This document shows, piece after piece, positions 42,659 through 42,785 of a DNA stretch of 42,785 nucleotides; the first letter of the stretch is position 1; each line of letters starts with the position of its first letter. The notes under the pieces are model-generated. The model did no database searches, had not been told where the DNA came from, and saw nothing but the letters and a program-made list of their open reading frames with translations. Made by a program: the position numbers and the translations under genes. This DNA comes from Syntrophorhabdus sp. PtaU1.Bin058. GTDB taxonomy: Bacteria; Desulfobacterota; Syntrophorhabdia; Syntrophorhabdales; Syntrophorhabdaceae. The stretch lies in NCBI GenBank assembly GCA_002067975.1, contig MVRS01000236.1:1-42785 (forward strand). The letters run 5' to 3'.

Positions 42659-42784
42659 TTATGCTCTCCACGGGGGCGGGGATACGGGCTGCACGAACTC
42701 TATCAGGTAAGGTTCGTCCCATGTGACATCCCGGAGCAGGATATGGCGAAGTCCTTTCAGGGTCCCTGTCCTCCTGGCCCTGAT
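42659..42784 (-). CDS. 3' end of an unknown minus-strand gene (partial)
   Basis: An open frame runs in from the window edge and ends in TAA at 42659-42661, giving 41 visible residues. It contains RHILLRDVTWDEPY and ends VSPPPWRA. Codon use looks like that of neighbouring genes. I do not recognise the family. It is convergent with the hybrid kinase gene. Confidence 0.5.
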   Translation of the reverse strand: MRARRTGTLKGLRHILLRDVTWDEPYLIEFVQPVSPPPWRA

Positions 42785-42785
42785 C

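Overview
The window reads as the chromosome of an anaerobic, Gram-negative, syntroph-like bacterium, most plausibly from the deltaproteobacterial/Desulfobacterota side and perhaps near the Syntrophorhabdus group. This placement is inferred from gene content only. Supporting content is a class I two-subunit fumarase next to malic enzyme, duplicated Na+-pumping decarboxylase beta/gamma subunits, a TAXI-type TRAP transporter, a PAS-rich hybrid kinase and many dispersed short repeats. I see no rRNA, prophage, insertion sequence or CRISPR array. Housekeeping genes (rnpB, a CAU tRNA, ispG, an RNase HI) are mixed with transport and envelope genes.

Layout. 1-5.7 kb (minus strand): a PBP4-type peptidase, two tandem ArnT-like glycosyltransferases and a small UPF0200-type P-loop kinase. 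5.8-7.5 kb (minus): a zinc-ribbon coiled-coil protein, RNase HI, RNase P RNA and a tRNA. 7.6-12.8 kb (plus): a small membrane protein, malic enzyme, fumarase alpha and beta, then inositol-phosphate synthase with a CDP-alcohol phosphatidyltransferase, which suggests inositol phospholipid synthesis. 13-17 kb: ispG, divergent from an operon with two OadG-OadB pairs. Both OadG genes are only 44 codons. 17.4-27 kb: ion transport (UIT3-like antiporter, cytidylate-kinase-like protein, Ca2+-type P-ATPase, KimA-like permease, KtrA/KtrB-like pair). 27.2-30.2 kb: an excisionase-like HTH protein, an ExeA-like ATPase with a polyproline segment and a convergent TPR protein. 30.3-33.2 kb: TAXI TRAP transporter. 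33.6-37.4 kb: a MoxR, DUF58, transglutaminase operon. 37.5-42.5 kb: a DUF2156 protein, a ThiF/MoeB-like protein and the hybrid kinase. The window ends in the 3' end of a minus-strand gene.

The most unusual signal is in the gaps between genes. Most longer gaps hold arrays of degenerate 7-base units from several unrelated-looking families. These include TCGATAG/TGAATAG/TAGATAG, TATATCG/TATATAG, GTTGAAC/ATAGAAC, TCGTAAG/GCGTGAG, GCTGA-type and CCAGC-type units. Several families carry a stop triplet in each unit. Because 7 is not a multiple of 3, such an array places stops in all three frames. The arrays lie against gene 3' ends in the stop-bearing orientation, and the stop codons of at least three genes (PBP4-like, CDP-alcohol phosphatidyltransferase, ispG) are array units. 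Many arrays end in a shared cap, (T/C)GAGAAACC. They resemble the heptanucleotide STRR repeats of cyanobacteria. The gene-end placement, stop phasing and cap are what look new to me.

Metabolic reading. Fumarase and malic enzyme link fumarate, malate and pyruvate. The beta/gamma decarboxylase subunits would couple decarboxylation to Na+ export, and the antiporter and K+ systems would use or balance those gradients. The carboxyltransferase and biotin subunits are not in this window.
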